NCBI RefSeq assembly: GCF_027595985.1
Contig: NC_073306.1
Location: 157,677,219 to 157,741,218 of the forward strand
Length of the DNA stretch: 64,000 nucleotides
Origin: Sorex araneus
Lineage: Eukaryota; Chordata; Mammalia; Eulipotyphla; Soricidae
Direction: 5' to 3'
The notes below the pieces were generated by a model. The model made no database searches. It worked only from the letters and a program-made list of their open reading frames with translations, and was not told the origin of the DNA. The translations under genes were made by a program, and so were the position numbers. Positions 46,466-57,358 of the stretch are shown here, piece after piece. Numbering within the stretch: the stretch's first letter is position 1; each line of letters begins with the position of its first letter.

Positions 46466-47854
46466 CCTACACACCCTTCTTAAAACCCAGACTTAATTTT
46501 CATGTTTATACAGGTGAGGTTTAAGAGCATAAAAGATATTCAATTCAAAATTATGATTTTCACAGAAAGCGCTGCATAATTCTAACACATTTATTTTCAC
46601 AAACACACACATTATAAAACATGACCGATTCTAAAGCCTCTGGGTACCATAACATAGTAGAAAACACCAGCACAATTACTAGGCTGAAAAAGAATACTCA
46701 CTAGGCATTTTCCTCATCCATAAAAAAACTTCACACACCTACTCAGAATTATATATTATGCCAAAAATTTAATATTGCAAATAAATAAAAGAATGAGTTA
46801 TCCTTTCTTTGGGAGTCATAACTTTGGGTTTTAGACTTTTATCCACTTAATATTTCAAGCATGGCACTACATTTATGTAATTTTGAGGTGCGTGTTGAAT
46901 GTATAAACCTTGATGATAAACTGACTCACCTTAATTTCCTTGAAACCAATGTGCAATTGTGCACCTATTTTTAATATGTGTTTGGTTTTCTGCATACAAA
47001 TGAAGCATTACTAAACAATTTTGACTGTGTTTTAAAAACTCAGCAGAGTTCAATGTTTCCCTAATTCTCTGAGTCTGGGGAACATAAATAATCATTTTAA
47101 TTCTCTGGTAGACACGGAATTACATAGTAAATTATATCAAGTCTGGGAAAATTCCATTTTTTAAAGCTCACATATTCCTTTCATATGAAGAATCTAAGAT
47201 ATGAATTAACTCAAAATGGTATTTAAAGTTTTGACTAAAATTAACTGTAGCACTTAAAATAATTCTTACTATTTTAAAGAAAAAGCTCCTGAGGCCATTT
47301 GGCGGAAAAGGATTATAGTGAAGAAGTGAAAAGCAGAGAGAAAGACAGATAATTAATAGGATATACTGGAGTTGAATAACTAAATGAAAATATACACATC
47401 TGCCAGAACCCAAAGCAGTCAGAATAATATTAATCAAATCTTACTGACTCTTAATTAGAATAATGAGAAAACATTCTTAGCCTGCTTGATCATGTTGGCA
47501 GTTTAATTAAACTTTCTTGGATCCCAGAGAAAACAATAGTTTTTTGTTCCAACTCTTTTTGTTTAACTGTTACCAAAAATACTTTTGAAGGCAGTAACCA
47601 GTAGTATAATTGGGGTCTTTTTGTCTAGGAGCAAAACAGAACACGTTGCCATAGATTTAAAACTTTGGCTTTTTGAAGAGTTGTCTATAAATCTTCAGCT
47701 ACAAGAGACCTGAACAATGAAATGTGGATTTAATTAGAATAAACTTACCCACATTTTCAGAGATAATGTTATGGTTATTCTTCTATAACATGTACCTAAT
47801 AGAACAGTTCTGGTCTAGTGGAACAAAGATTTTCAATAAATAAATGGCTGACAA
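46466..47854. other. SINE-free AT-rich intergenic DNA
   Basis: About 1.4 kb without any young lineage-specific repeat that I can see. No gene recognised. Candidate for old, possibly constrained sequence. Confidence 0.4.
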
Positions 47855-48040
47855 TTTAATATATATTTATATAGCATACCTGGTGCTAAAGGTACTATTC
47901 TAAGTGCTTCTGAAATATTAACTCATTTAATCTTTATAACTCCCTTATAATGTAGGTACCATTTTTATTCCCATTTAATGATGAGGACAGGGAGTCACAG
48001 AAAGGTAAACCAGTTAGTTGAAAACCGTATTGATCAAGCT
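47855..48040 (+). repeat. MIR
   Basis: tggtgctaaaggtactattctaagtgcttctgaaatattaactcatttaatctttataactccc ... taggtaccatttttattccca: a good MIR match in order and content. Confidence 0.8.
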
Positions 48041-48114
48041 AGAAGAGATCATCTAATTTCAATCTGGTGCATGACCCCTTGGACTCTACCTCCAACTCTC
48101 TTCCAAATGCCTCT

Positions 48115-48290
48115 GTCCTGCTCAGTGTGCTGACTTGGTGCCTCCCATGTATCATCTCATTTAATCCACAGAATAATTCTGTGAACAAAGTATTGTTGCT
48201 CTCATTTTACAGATGGGGTAAAGGAGGTGCAAGGAAATTTTGTGACTTGATCAAGTTTAAACTACTAGGAGGGAGATTTTTAAACTGCTT
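48115..48290 (+). repeat. MIR
   Basis: atctcatttaatccacagaataattctgtgaacaaagtattgttgctctcattttacagatggggtaaaggaggtgcaagg. A second MIR in the same orientation. Confidence 0.75.
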
Positions 48291-48794
48291 TTATTTGACG
48301 CTAAAGTATACACTTTCCCCAGATCATTGAAATGGTACTTAATATTTAGGCAGGTAATTTGCTACCTAAAGTTTAAACTTTTTTCCCAATAGAATGAAAG
48401 GGATAATCCTTTTAGATAAATGGGAATTTATCTGATTGTGGAGGTCATTCATTTCTTCACAAAACAACTGTTAGGTTTTATAATGCCAAAATCTTATGTA
48501 ACTTTTGGATCTCAGCTTTAGGATAAAGTATATAAATTCACATATATAAAATAATATATGCAAGAAATTTCTCATTAGAATGAGAAAGATCTAACAAATT
48601 ATGACACAGTCCTCCCATGCTGTGCTCTGGCCCTGATCTTCACAGTTTCATACTGGTTGTATTTGCACAAGAGATAAATAGAATATTTGCTCACTGGAAA
48701 ACTTTTTGTAGATGCAAATGACTGTAGCTCACATAACTCTATCCCACTTAACACAAACTCTAAGGATCCAAGGCAGCTTGCCTTCAGCACTATA
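48291..48794. other. Unclassified intergenic DNA
   Basis: Nothing recognised. Confidence 0.35.
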
Positions 48795-49038
48795 GCACTG
48801 TAGCACTGTCATCCTGTTGTTCATCGATTTACTTGAGCGGGCACCAGTAATGTCTCCATTGTGAGACTTGTTGTTACTGTTTTAGGCATATAGAATATGC
48901 CACGGGTAGTTTGCCAGGCTCTGCCATGTGGGCATGATACTCTCGGTAGTTTGCCAGGCTCTCCGAGAGGGACAGAGGAATCAAACCTGGGTCAGTCTCG
49001 TGCAAGGCAAACGCTCTATCCACTGTGCTATTGCCCTC
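48795..49038 (-). repeat. Type-II SINE, near complete
   Basis: Read on the minus strand: tRNA-like head (gcaatagcacagtgg, ctggatagagcg-like), gagagtatcatgccc, tggcagagcctggcaaact and an aaaacagtaacaacaag block, ending in tgacagtgctacagtgctatagtgctg, that is three 8-bp-type tail units. Confidence 0.8.
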
Positions 49039-50809
49039 AGATAATTTTTTTTTAAAAAAGGGAAAAGTCCATAGCCATTTCAAGATCATCATGACATAGA
49101 CATATGACCAATGAAGAACTCAAAGTAGAGTGAGAAATTGACCTGCATTTTGAAAATTTCACAAGAAAGTAGACCATAAGTACATGTTGCTATGGATAGT
49201 TTCTCAGGTTTTAGAATGGGTGAATGCAAGTCCTAATGTCAGATTCTTTAGTATTGCAGTAAGTTCAGCATCTTCTTGTACCTATGATGCTCCAGGCAGT
49301 GTACTTTCCCTTCAATAAATGAATAAATGTTGACTTTACTAACTTACTGGCAATATTTGACCAGCCCCATGGTTATGGAGCTAAGGGATCACATAGCAAA
49401 AGGAGAAAAACTCCTTTGTATTCTTGATCAGACATGCCATTATGGAAAAATGGAGAAAATGCATAATGGTGTGCACTTAAAATTGGAGAAAACAAATGCA
49501 GAAAATAAATTTCATACCTTGATTTTTTCCTGATTATAAAGAAGCTTGTCATCCTGAAGCCTTGCCTGAGAAATTGATGTAGAGCAAGATAGAAAACAAA
49601 CAGACTTGTTTTGAAATTTCCTAAGATTAAGAATGGAAGGAACAGACAGAGAAGAAACCATGATAAAAATCTCAATTTCTTATGCATGTTTAAATTAAGG
49701 AAGGAAGAGGAAGAACTGGGAACCCAAATTATCAAGGTTGATGGAAACATATTTCCATTGCGGGCTTGGAAATCTTTGGAGATTCACTTTCCCTTAAGGA
49801 ATTCTCTCCTCATATATCTATAATGATTTGTTTACTCACTGTCTAGAATACAGAAACGTATGGCACTAGTCCCATTTTCTACTTCTTTGCATGCCTTTGC
49901 TTTGGCCAACAATTACCCACAGGACACAAGAAGACCAAGGGAAGAATGAGGAATTATGATTTCGTCTCATACTAGTCTAGAGACATCAAAGAGGGCGAAA
50001 TGTCTCCCGTCTAAGCAAGCACAAGATGGTTCCAAAAACTTGCCTGGTATGTGATCTTTTACAGTAGAGGTGGATCTCGGTGTTACAGGAAAGGGGAATG
50101 CTTACCATTTCTCTTCTTACATATACAGAGCCCCAGGCATATATATATGTGCATGTATATAAAACATGTATAATAACAATATAATACTAATTATTTGAAA
50201 GTTATTAATCAAATAAGAAATCATGATGACAAAGTGAAAATACTATATTCTGAGTCTATAAATTTTAGATGATAGAACAGGGGCAAAATATATTAAGAAC
50301 ACCTGATTTTATTATTTTGGAAAGAGTTGGATTTGCTTTGTTGGTGGAGCAGAGATTTCAGAATTAATAATCAATTACATATATAATTTATACACTTTGT
50401 TTTAATTTTATAAAATTTACATTCTTGTTTGCATTTCAACAAAATCACAAATTATACTGTTGCAATAAAGCTTGTACATATTCTGTGTTCTCTTGACAGT
50501 AATGAGCTAAAATAACTTTCTCTTACTGAGCTAGATACGGAAACCTTTAACTTCAATCATCTTGCAAGCCAGCAACTCCTTTCACTAGCAACTGTGTGTA
50601 AACAAACGTTTCTTCTCTGGTTAGTCTTCTGTCAGTTTAATTTGTAAGCCTCAGTCACTAAATCTCAGAGTGTGAAGGAAAAAGTTTTTTCCCCTATAGA
50701 AATATGCTTTGTACCTTGTTAATGCTGAGCACCAGCTCCTGAATGACAGAGGCACTCATTGTTATAGGAAGGAAAATATTTTACTGAGATAAAAATCTCA
50801 TTTGGAGGG
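49039..50809. other. Unclassified intergenic DNA
   Basis: About 1.8 kb with no SINE or L1 of the local families. Frames such as 49373-49750 (minus) are hydrophobic strings without a domain. No gene seen. Confidence 0.4.
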
Positions 50810-51132
50810 GTTGGGAGACAGGACAGAATTGGATCGCATGCTCTAGTTTGGGGGTTGCTCCCTGGCACACTTGATCAATCCCCTAATTGTCACAGGTGCA
50901 GTTTAAGGAGGGGATGCCAAGTGCTGAACACTGCTAGATGTGGTCCTGAAGAACCCCTTACACTACCTGGGTGGCCCAAGAAATCCCTGAGATGGCAGGG
51001 CCCAAGCAACATCACATCCTTTGGCCCTTGCTTCAAACCACTGGTCCTGTTGGTTGGAACTATCCCAAGTGGTTCTTGGGAGGTGTCCTTCCCCCTCCAA
51101 ACAAACAGACAAACCAAAAAAAAAAAAAGACC
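50810..51132 (+). repeat. Unclassified retroposon-like sequence with A-tail
   Basis: About 300 bases ending in an A-run (51117-51128). The motif ccaagtgctgaacactgctagatgtggtcc resembles older SINE arms. Family unknown. Confidence 0.35.
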
Positions 51133-51164
51133 CTGTGTTAAATAACTTATTATTAGTTTTTAAT

Positions 51165-51835
51165 TTTTAAAACTTTATTTTCATAAGGTCATTCACATTA
51201 ATTGATTACATTCAATATTTAAACACCAATCCCACTATTACACCTCCCCACCACCATTATCCCATCACCATTATTTTGAATTTTAGCACTACCATTCAAG
51301 CCTGCCTGCCAGGGGCAGATGGCAGATAATTTATTTTCTATTACTTATTATGAATATTATGAGAGGTTGCGGGGCTATTTTTGTGGCCGTGTGCTTCTGG
51401 AATTCTAAAATTGTAAATGATGGGGGTCCGGAGACCTCTCTGTAGGGAGTTAATCCATTTTGATATTCATTTGTGAGTCTCTGGATCAAGGCCATTGATG
51501 CGCTGAGATGGCTCCCTGAGGTAGTTTCTGGGCGTCACAACCAGGACCCCAAGCCGGAGGGAAGATGGGACGGGATGGTCTGTCTCTGCTACTGCCATGT
51601 CACTTGGAGTCTTAGTCCCTGATGCCCAGAACCTGGGTTTTGCTCCTGGAAGCATATGGCCACTGGGAGTTCATCTTGAGTGGGCTAAGAGGGAACACCC
51701 ACTCCATCTGAGGTGTCTCAGTGGCTTGGTACGGGGACCAGAGAGATCTCCCGTGAGCTGCTGTTTTCTGGGATCGACTGCTGAGTCTCAGGTTCAAGGC
51801 CGTTAATGCACAGAATTGGCGTCTGGTGGCCTAAC
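51165..51835 (-). mobile_element. Composite retroelement, type B, antisense
   Basis: Left: antisense A-rich end, then attcaatatttaaacaccaatcccac (type-B tail), then a body (gcagataatttattttctattac, also in 14.27 kb). Two GC-rich units about 305 bp apart follow (gtgagtctctggatcaaggccattgatgc at about 51473 and ctgagtctcaggttcaaggccgttaatgc at about 51781). TSD not found by eye. Confidence 0.65.
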
Positions 51836-51894
51836 TGATTTTTTTTTTAAATTAAAAAAGCAATTTAAGGATAGTTTTATTTATTTATTTTAAT

Positions 51895-52068
51895 TTTTTA
51901 AAATTTTTGGGCCACAGTCACCAATGCTCAGGGGTTTTTGCTCGTGGCTCATGCACTCAGGAATTACTCCTGCTGGTGCTCGAGGGACCATATGGGTTGC
52001 TGGGAATTGAATCCAGGTTGGCCGCGTGCAAGGCAAATGCCCTACCCGCTGTGCTATCCCTCCAGCCC
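51895..52068 (-). repeat. SOR SINE
   Basis: Antisense: tttttgggccacagtcacc ... catgcactcaggaattactcctgctgg ... ggccgcgtgcaaggcaaatgccctacccgctgtg ... cctccagcccc. Confidence 0.9.
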
Positions 52069-52089
52069 CTAATGATACTTTTGTGATAT

Positions 52090-52400
52090 CAACTTTCTTT
52101 TTTGTTTTGGCATAATATTCTGTGATAAAACATGTATTTTAGCCGTAAAATTAGATGGATTGTGTCAAAGCATACATGTATTGGACACCATCTCAAGCAA
52201 GATATTGAGCATTTCCTCATTACAGAATGTCTCCTCTGTCTCTTCTGATTGAGTATCAGTCAATCATGACCCAAGACGGAGACAGCAAACATTCCAATGT
52301 CTTTTGCCATGAGCGCACTTGCTTCATTTCAGTGCTCCGTATCAGTGAAATAGTGTCATTTGTACTGTTTCTTCCTTCAGTCAGTGTAAAATTTTTGAAA
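52090..52400 (-). mobile_element. Possible ancient L1M 3' UTR
   Basis: The order accatctcaagcaagatattgagcatttcctcattacagaatgtctcc ... gtatcagtcaatcatgacc resembles an old L1 3' region in antisense. Weak. Confidence 0.35.
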
Positions 52401-52431
52401 TTAATTCATTTACTTTGCATAGTTTGTAGTT

Positions 52432-52695
52432 GTTATACTGTATCACTGTCATCTTGTTGTTCATCGATTTACTCGAGCGGGCGCCAGTAATGTCTCCATT
52501 TGTCCTGGCCCTGAGATTTTAGCAGCCTCTCCTTACTCGTTTTTTCCCAAAGATTGGAGGCTCTTTTCAGGGTCAGGGGATGAGACCTGTTATTGTTATT
52601 GTATTTTGCACATCGAATACGCCACGGGGTGCTTGCCAGGCTCTCCCATGCAGGCGGGATACTCTCGGTAGTTTGCTGGGCTCTCCCAGAGGCAT
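52432..52695 (-). repeat. Type-II SINE, long-middle variant, headless
   Basis: Minus strand: gagagtatcccgcctgcatggg, gcaagcaccccgtggcg, then a block different from the other copies (gcctccaatctttggg ... gccaggacaaatggag), then catt-actggcgcccgctcgag and the tail gacagtgatacagtat. The middle block defines a subfamily. Confidence 0.7.
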
Positions 52696-52750
52696 AATAT
52701 ATATATATATATATATAAGTATATATATAAGTATATATTTATATATATTT
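52696..52750 (+). repeat. (TA)n microsatellite
   Basis: Perfect and imperfect ta repeats directly at the head-side end of the type-II SINE. Confidence 0.9.
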
Positions 52751-52916
52751 CCCTTTACGATGATTTGTCACACAGCCGCTCATGCGTGGGGTTTGGCCCA
52801 AGCATGTAGAAGCAAAAATGAAATTCTTCAAACTTTGAACCAGTGGTCAAGAAGAATTGTATAGTGGGTGAAGGAGAAAGTCTCTTTTCTAACATATTGA
52901 GCTATTGTTCAGCTAT

Positions 52917-53600
52917 GATTTTTTGTTTGTTAAAGTAAAATATGACATTTATTTTAGAAGTTCACTTTTTAGTTAGCGGAGTTATTTAATAACTGTACAC
53001 CCCTCCCAAAATATATACAAATAAGAAAACAAAAAGAATAAAAAACTCACTGATCCTTAGAGTAATGCACTTGTGCTGAGATGTTCTAAATGACCCCTGT
53101 GGTCCATCTCGACATGTCCAGGCCTGCTCAGGGCAGTAGCACTGCATCTAGTCTTTCACACAGTCTTGGACAGTGACTTACAGGCCCAGAGGAAAGATCA
53201 TCGGTGGCTCTCCAGTGAGGAACAGAGAGCCAAATCTAAGAGATTTGGGGCATTAGTTCAGCTGACACCCTGGGCAACTGGGCAAAGGTTTGAACAAAGC
53301 AAAGGCAAAGTGGTCCTTTGAAGAATCTCTGCAGCTGTCCCAGGGACCTGTTGTGCTGGGGTCCACCATCAAAACCCACATGAGCTCCAAAGTTTTGGGG
53401 GTCACAGAGACATCAAATAAAATTTGGAGGAGTGTATTCACACCAGCTGGCAGGCTGTCCTGCTAAGCAAGAGGAGCAGCCTCTCAGCGGAAGCACAGGA
53501 TTTTGATTAGGAAAAAACCTCATCCTGCCATACCTGTCATTTTCATAAGTACCCACAAAATTAGTTTAACTCACTGGACCCATGTCCTGGCATCCAGTAA
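52917..53600 (-). pseudogene. Possible retrocopy 3' end of an unidentified gene
   Basis: Read on the minus strand this looks like the end of an mRNA. There is a short frame (53253-53441, ending SCPGCQLN), then about 300 bases of UTR-like sequence, AATAAA (plus 52948-52953) and, about 15-20 bases later, an A-rich run (plus T-rich 52918-52932). I do not recognise the peptide; upstream the frame meets a stop. It has no match to the local repeat families. An old unlisted repeat is the main alternative. Confidence 0.3.
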
Positions 53601-53807
53601 ATTCATGTAGCGTAGTGAAGAAAGCATTGATATAAAAGAGAGAAAAAGTGATTACACAAAGGAATCAAGTATTGATCATTAACCAAGTCACTCTTGTGGA
53701 TCCTAAGCCACTGTTCCTATTTGACTCCATTAGTGGCAGGCACACTTGTGAAGGGGTTACACAAAATTACGTATACAGTTGTTATACGGTGTTAGTAAAT
53801 ATATACG

Positions 53808-53808
53808 C

Positions 53809-53842
<34 letters not shown>
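53808..53842 (+). repeat. (TG)n microsatellite
   Basis: About 17 tg units at the A-tail side of the adjacent antisense SINE. Confidence 0.95.
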
Positions 53843-53844
<2 letters not shown>

Positions 53845-53845
<1 letters not shown>

Positions 53846-53995
53846 AGTGGGGAGATTTTGGCTATACTTGGTGGTGTGAGCTGGCTCTCTGCTTAGAGTT
53901 TGCTCCTAGTGGCGTATAGGGGACCATGCATTTCTGGAGATTGAAAGAGGGGTCAGCTGCATGCAAGGCAAGTGCCTTTCCTCCCATACCATCCA
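53845..53995 (-). repeat. SOR-type SINE, diverged
   Basis: ttttggctatacttggtggtg, tagagtttgctcctagtgg, gtcagctgcatgcaaggcaagtgcc. Confidence 0.7.
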
Positions 53996-54069
53996 ATCCA
54001 TATGCATCCATTTAGTAAGATAAAAAAATCACATAAATTGAGTAGTTTCTTAATTGATTTGTAAGAATT

Positions 54070-54248
54070 CTTTTCATTTTGCATTTTGTTTGGGGGCCAG
54101 ACCCAGCAGTGCTCAGGGTTTACTCCTGGCTCTGTGTTCAGGGATGACCACTCGCAATGCTCAAGTCCATTATGTAGTTTTGGGGACCAACCAGGTCGGC
54201 AGCATGCAAGATAAGCACATGAACACCTCTACTATCTCTCTGACTCTG
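54070..54248 (-). repeat. SOR-type SINE
   Basis: gggggccagacccagcagtgctcagggtttactcctggctctgtgttcaggg ... gtcggcagcatgcaagataag ... actatctctctgact. Confidence 0.82.
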
Positions 54249-54754
54249 ATTTGTAAGAATTCCTTACAACTTTTGAATACAAGTGCTCTGTTTTATAGAT
54301 GTATTCTACTTCTCTCATCTCAGTCATGACTCATCATTTCATTGCTTTAGTGACATCTTATAATAAAGAGAACTCATATTTTGATGACCTCTGTATTCTT
54401 TTATACATGATGTGAGAATTGATCTGAGGGTCTCCTGAGAAGCACCAACTTAAGGCATAGATTCCTTTTGCCCAGGTTAAAGTATGTACTGGCTCCAATG
54501 CCTTATGACAATTCTCAGAGGAGTCTCATGATATTGTTGAAATGTCTCTAAGGCTCTGTTCTCACCAATAGGTGATTTTCACATAAACAAAGCACCATAT
54601 ATGACATGACAGACTAGAGTGTGTGGAGAGGCAGTCTTTCCTCAGGAATATCCCTATATATGGGTGAGCCATTTTATTTCAGCTCTGTATATATAACATA
54701 TTGTGATTTAGAAGAAATAATGTACACATTTAGTCAGATGGCCAAAGAAGAATA
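54249..54754. other. Unclassified intergenic DNA
   Basis: No family recognised. It leads directly into the TTC array. Confidence 0.35.
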
Positions 54755-54756
54755 TT

Positions 54757-54768
54757 TCTTCTTCTTCT

Positions 54769-54799
<31 letters not shown>

Positions 54800-55381
54800 A
54801 TTCTTATTCTCTTCTTCTTTTCTTCTTCTTCCTCTTTTCCCCTTCTTCTTCTTTCTCCTCTTCTTCCTCCTCTTCTTTCTCCTCTTCTTCTTCTTCTTCT
54901 TCCTCTTCTTCATCTTCTTCCTCTTCTTCTTCATCTTCTTCTTCTTCCTCCTCTTCTTCCTTTTCTTCTTCCTCTTCTTCTTCTTCCTCTTCTTCTTCAT
55001 CTTCTTCCTCTTCTTCTTCATCTTCTTCTTCTTCCTCCTCTTCTTCCTTTTCTTCTTCCTCCTCTTCTATCTCCTCTTCTTCTTCTTCCTCTTCTTTTCT
55101 TCTTCTTTTTCTCTTCTTCTTTTCTCCTTATTTTCTTCTTCCTCCTCTTCTTCCTTTTCTTCTTCCTCCTCCTCTTCTTTCTCCTCTTCTTTATCCTATT
55201 CTTCTTCCTCTTCTTCTTCATCTTCTTCCTCTTCTTCTTCATCTTCTTCCTCTTCTTCTTCATCTTCTTTCTCCTCTTCTTCCTTTTCTTCTTCCTCCTA
55301 TTCTTCCTCCTCTTCTTTTTCCTCTTCTTCTTCTTCTTCCTCTTCTTCTTCATCTTCTTCATCTTCTTCTTCTTCATCTAC
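54757..55381 (+). repeat. Long TTC/TCC polypyrimidine array
   Basis: About 625 bases, almost all C and T on the plus strand, built from ttc, tcc and ttt units with a higher-order pattern (cttcctcttcttcttcatc recurs). The long frames here (for example 54621-55385) are artefacts. Polypurine-polypyrimidine of this length can form triplex DNA. Confidence 0.95.
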
Positions 55382-56719
55382 TTAAGAACGGGGACTGCTG
55401 ACTGAAGAACCAATCATGGATTTGATTAGAGAATCTGAACTTCCAGTCACTTGTTAGCCAGTGATTTCGTAAATGACTTGTAAGTAAGGAAGCTTCTCTC
55501 ACTACAGTAACCTTCAGAGAACTTCTTGATTAGAGCTGGGGAGACTAATATGTCTGTAGAGATTCTAGGAGCTCTTCATCCTTTCTCTGTACCTTGCTTC
55601 TACATATCTTCCATCTCGCTGTACCCAAATAACCTCTTTTGTAGAAAATGGGTCAGTCATGAGAAAAGGGTTTCCTGAATTCCATGTGTTCCTGCAAATG
55701 TAGAGTTTGTCTGAGTGCCTGGAATCTGAGCACATGAGCCAAATCCTCTGGCATGTTCTTTAGTCAACAGAGTTTCATGGGATTCACTTCTTGGAGACAT
55801 AAGCCACACATTCTTGGGCCAGACCCAGATAGAACTAAAATCCAAAGAGGGTTCTTTCCTTTGCAAAGCCAGGAACTTCAAGTTGTAGACATGAAGAGAG
55901 GTAGGACTTAATCATAGAACTATTTGCCAATACTAACCTCACTGGATTTGGCCTCATTTCTAGACATGCCATCATCTCTCCCGACTCAGGACTTTTTGAG
56001 CATTCTGTCTTTTTCTTTGGTTCTACATACTCCTTCCTCCTCTTTGCCCTTGGCTATCACAAGCAATTGCTTTTGTTCTCTGGCCTGATTTATATAGCAT
56101 TGACATCAATGCTGAGATAAAGCAATATACCTTATGCACGGTGGGTCTCAGCACATTTCCCAGTAATTGCTTCTTTACTTCTCTAGCAACCCTGCAAAAT
56201 CATCTGAGTCCAGATATGGCAATTTGCTCATTAAAAACCTTGGCATCTCACACCTTGTTATGAATGAAGTAAGTTGCCAAGTTAAGCTTCCACTGTGCCA
56301 TGACATTTCCTCCCTAAGAGGCAGACAAAGAAAATATAACTCTCAACCACTGGATACACTTTGCCTGGCTGTTTTGTGCATCCTGCCACCAAAAGTTCTT
56401 ACCACAACTAGGCTGAGATTGTCAAAAACTCTCCTTCCATCTACCAATGTGCCTAAGACTCTCCATATTGTCACCAATTGTTTAAGATTTAGGATACTGT
56501 TATTTTTGGTAGACAACAGCTGAATAAGACATCTGAGACAGTTAGCATTGCAATTTAATCTTGAGGATGATAGAAGGACAATTGATTCCAACAGGGCCCA
56601 GGAGAGCTAGCTGCTATTTAGGAACGTCCTTTAACTTTAGCTCATTCATGGCAATGTATCATTCAGCTCTGAGAATGTGAAAAAGGAAGCAATGATTTAA
56701 AAAGTGCATCTCCTCCTTT
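55382..56719. other. Unclassified intergenic DNA
   Basis: About 1.3 kb with no local SINE or L1. Texture of an old LTR or DNA element is possible but not assignable. The frames at 56167-56523 and 56343-56591 show no domain. Confidence 0.35.
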
Positions 56720-56960
56720 CTTTTACTAAAAGTTAAATCACCATGAGATACGTAGTCACAAAGTTGTGTATGATTGGGTTTCAGTTATGCAATGTTTTAA
56801 CTGCCATCCCTTCACCAGTGTATATTTCCCACCACCTATAGCCTCAGATTCCCTCCTTTCACACCCCACTTTCTGTCTGTCTCTTTGGCAGTCACTTTTC
56901 TTTTTCTCCTGCTCTCTTTTTTGCTCTTCCTCTCTCTTTCTTTCCTTTTGGGCATTAAGT
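56720..56960 (-). mobile_element. Short L1 3' end, diverged
   Basis: Antisense: aaatcaccatgagatacgtagtcac, catcccttcaccagtgtatatttcccaccacc, then a CT-rich run (56881-56950) replacing the usual 3' UTR purine tract. Confidence 0.75.
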
Positions 56961-56989
56961 GCATTTTGAACTCATAAGATCAAGGTTCA

Positions 56990-57150
56990 TTTTTGTGTCT
57001 CTGTAAGTTGCATGATCATTACAAACTGCCCAAAGCCTCTGTTTGCTCATCCATGAAGTGGGGCTAAGGACAGTATGTACATTATAGGCTCTCAGCGAGA
57101 TAGATGCTTTAAAAGTGTGAAGGATATTAGGAATAATGCTTGATATTAGT
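56990..57150 (+). repeat. MIR-like ancient SINE
   Basis: agcctctgtttgctcatccatgaagtggggctaaggacagtatgtacattatagg fits the MIR 3' part. Confidence 0.55.
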
Positions 57151-57290
57151 GTTTTGTAAATACAAACTCTTATTATCACTGACACTGAGATGACACTGTA
57201 GCTAAGACTTCTGGGACGTAAAAAACTCCAGAATTATGGAAAGGAATTTTGGGATATAGAAAGGTGACTTGTCAAGGAACACTCTTGAGT

Positions 57291-57292
<2 letters not shown>

Positions 57293-57353
<61 letters not shown>

Positions 57354-57358
57354 TGCGC
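57293..57358 (+). repeat. (TG)n microsatellite
   Basis: About 28 units ending in gcgcgtgcgcat. Confidence 0.95.

Noticed and set aside
54621-55385. 254-codon frame rich in F, L and S
   Set aside because: Translation of the TTC/TCC array plus a short flank; no domain and no codon bias beyond the repeat.
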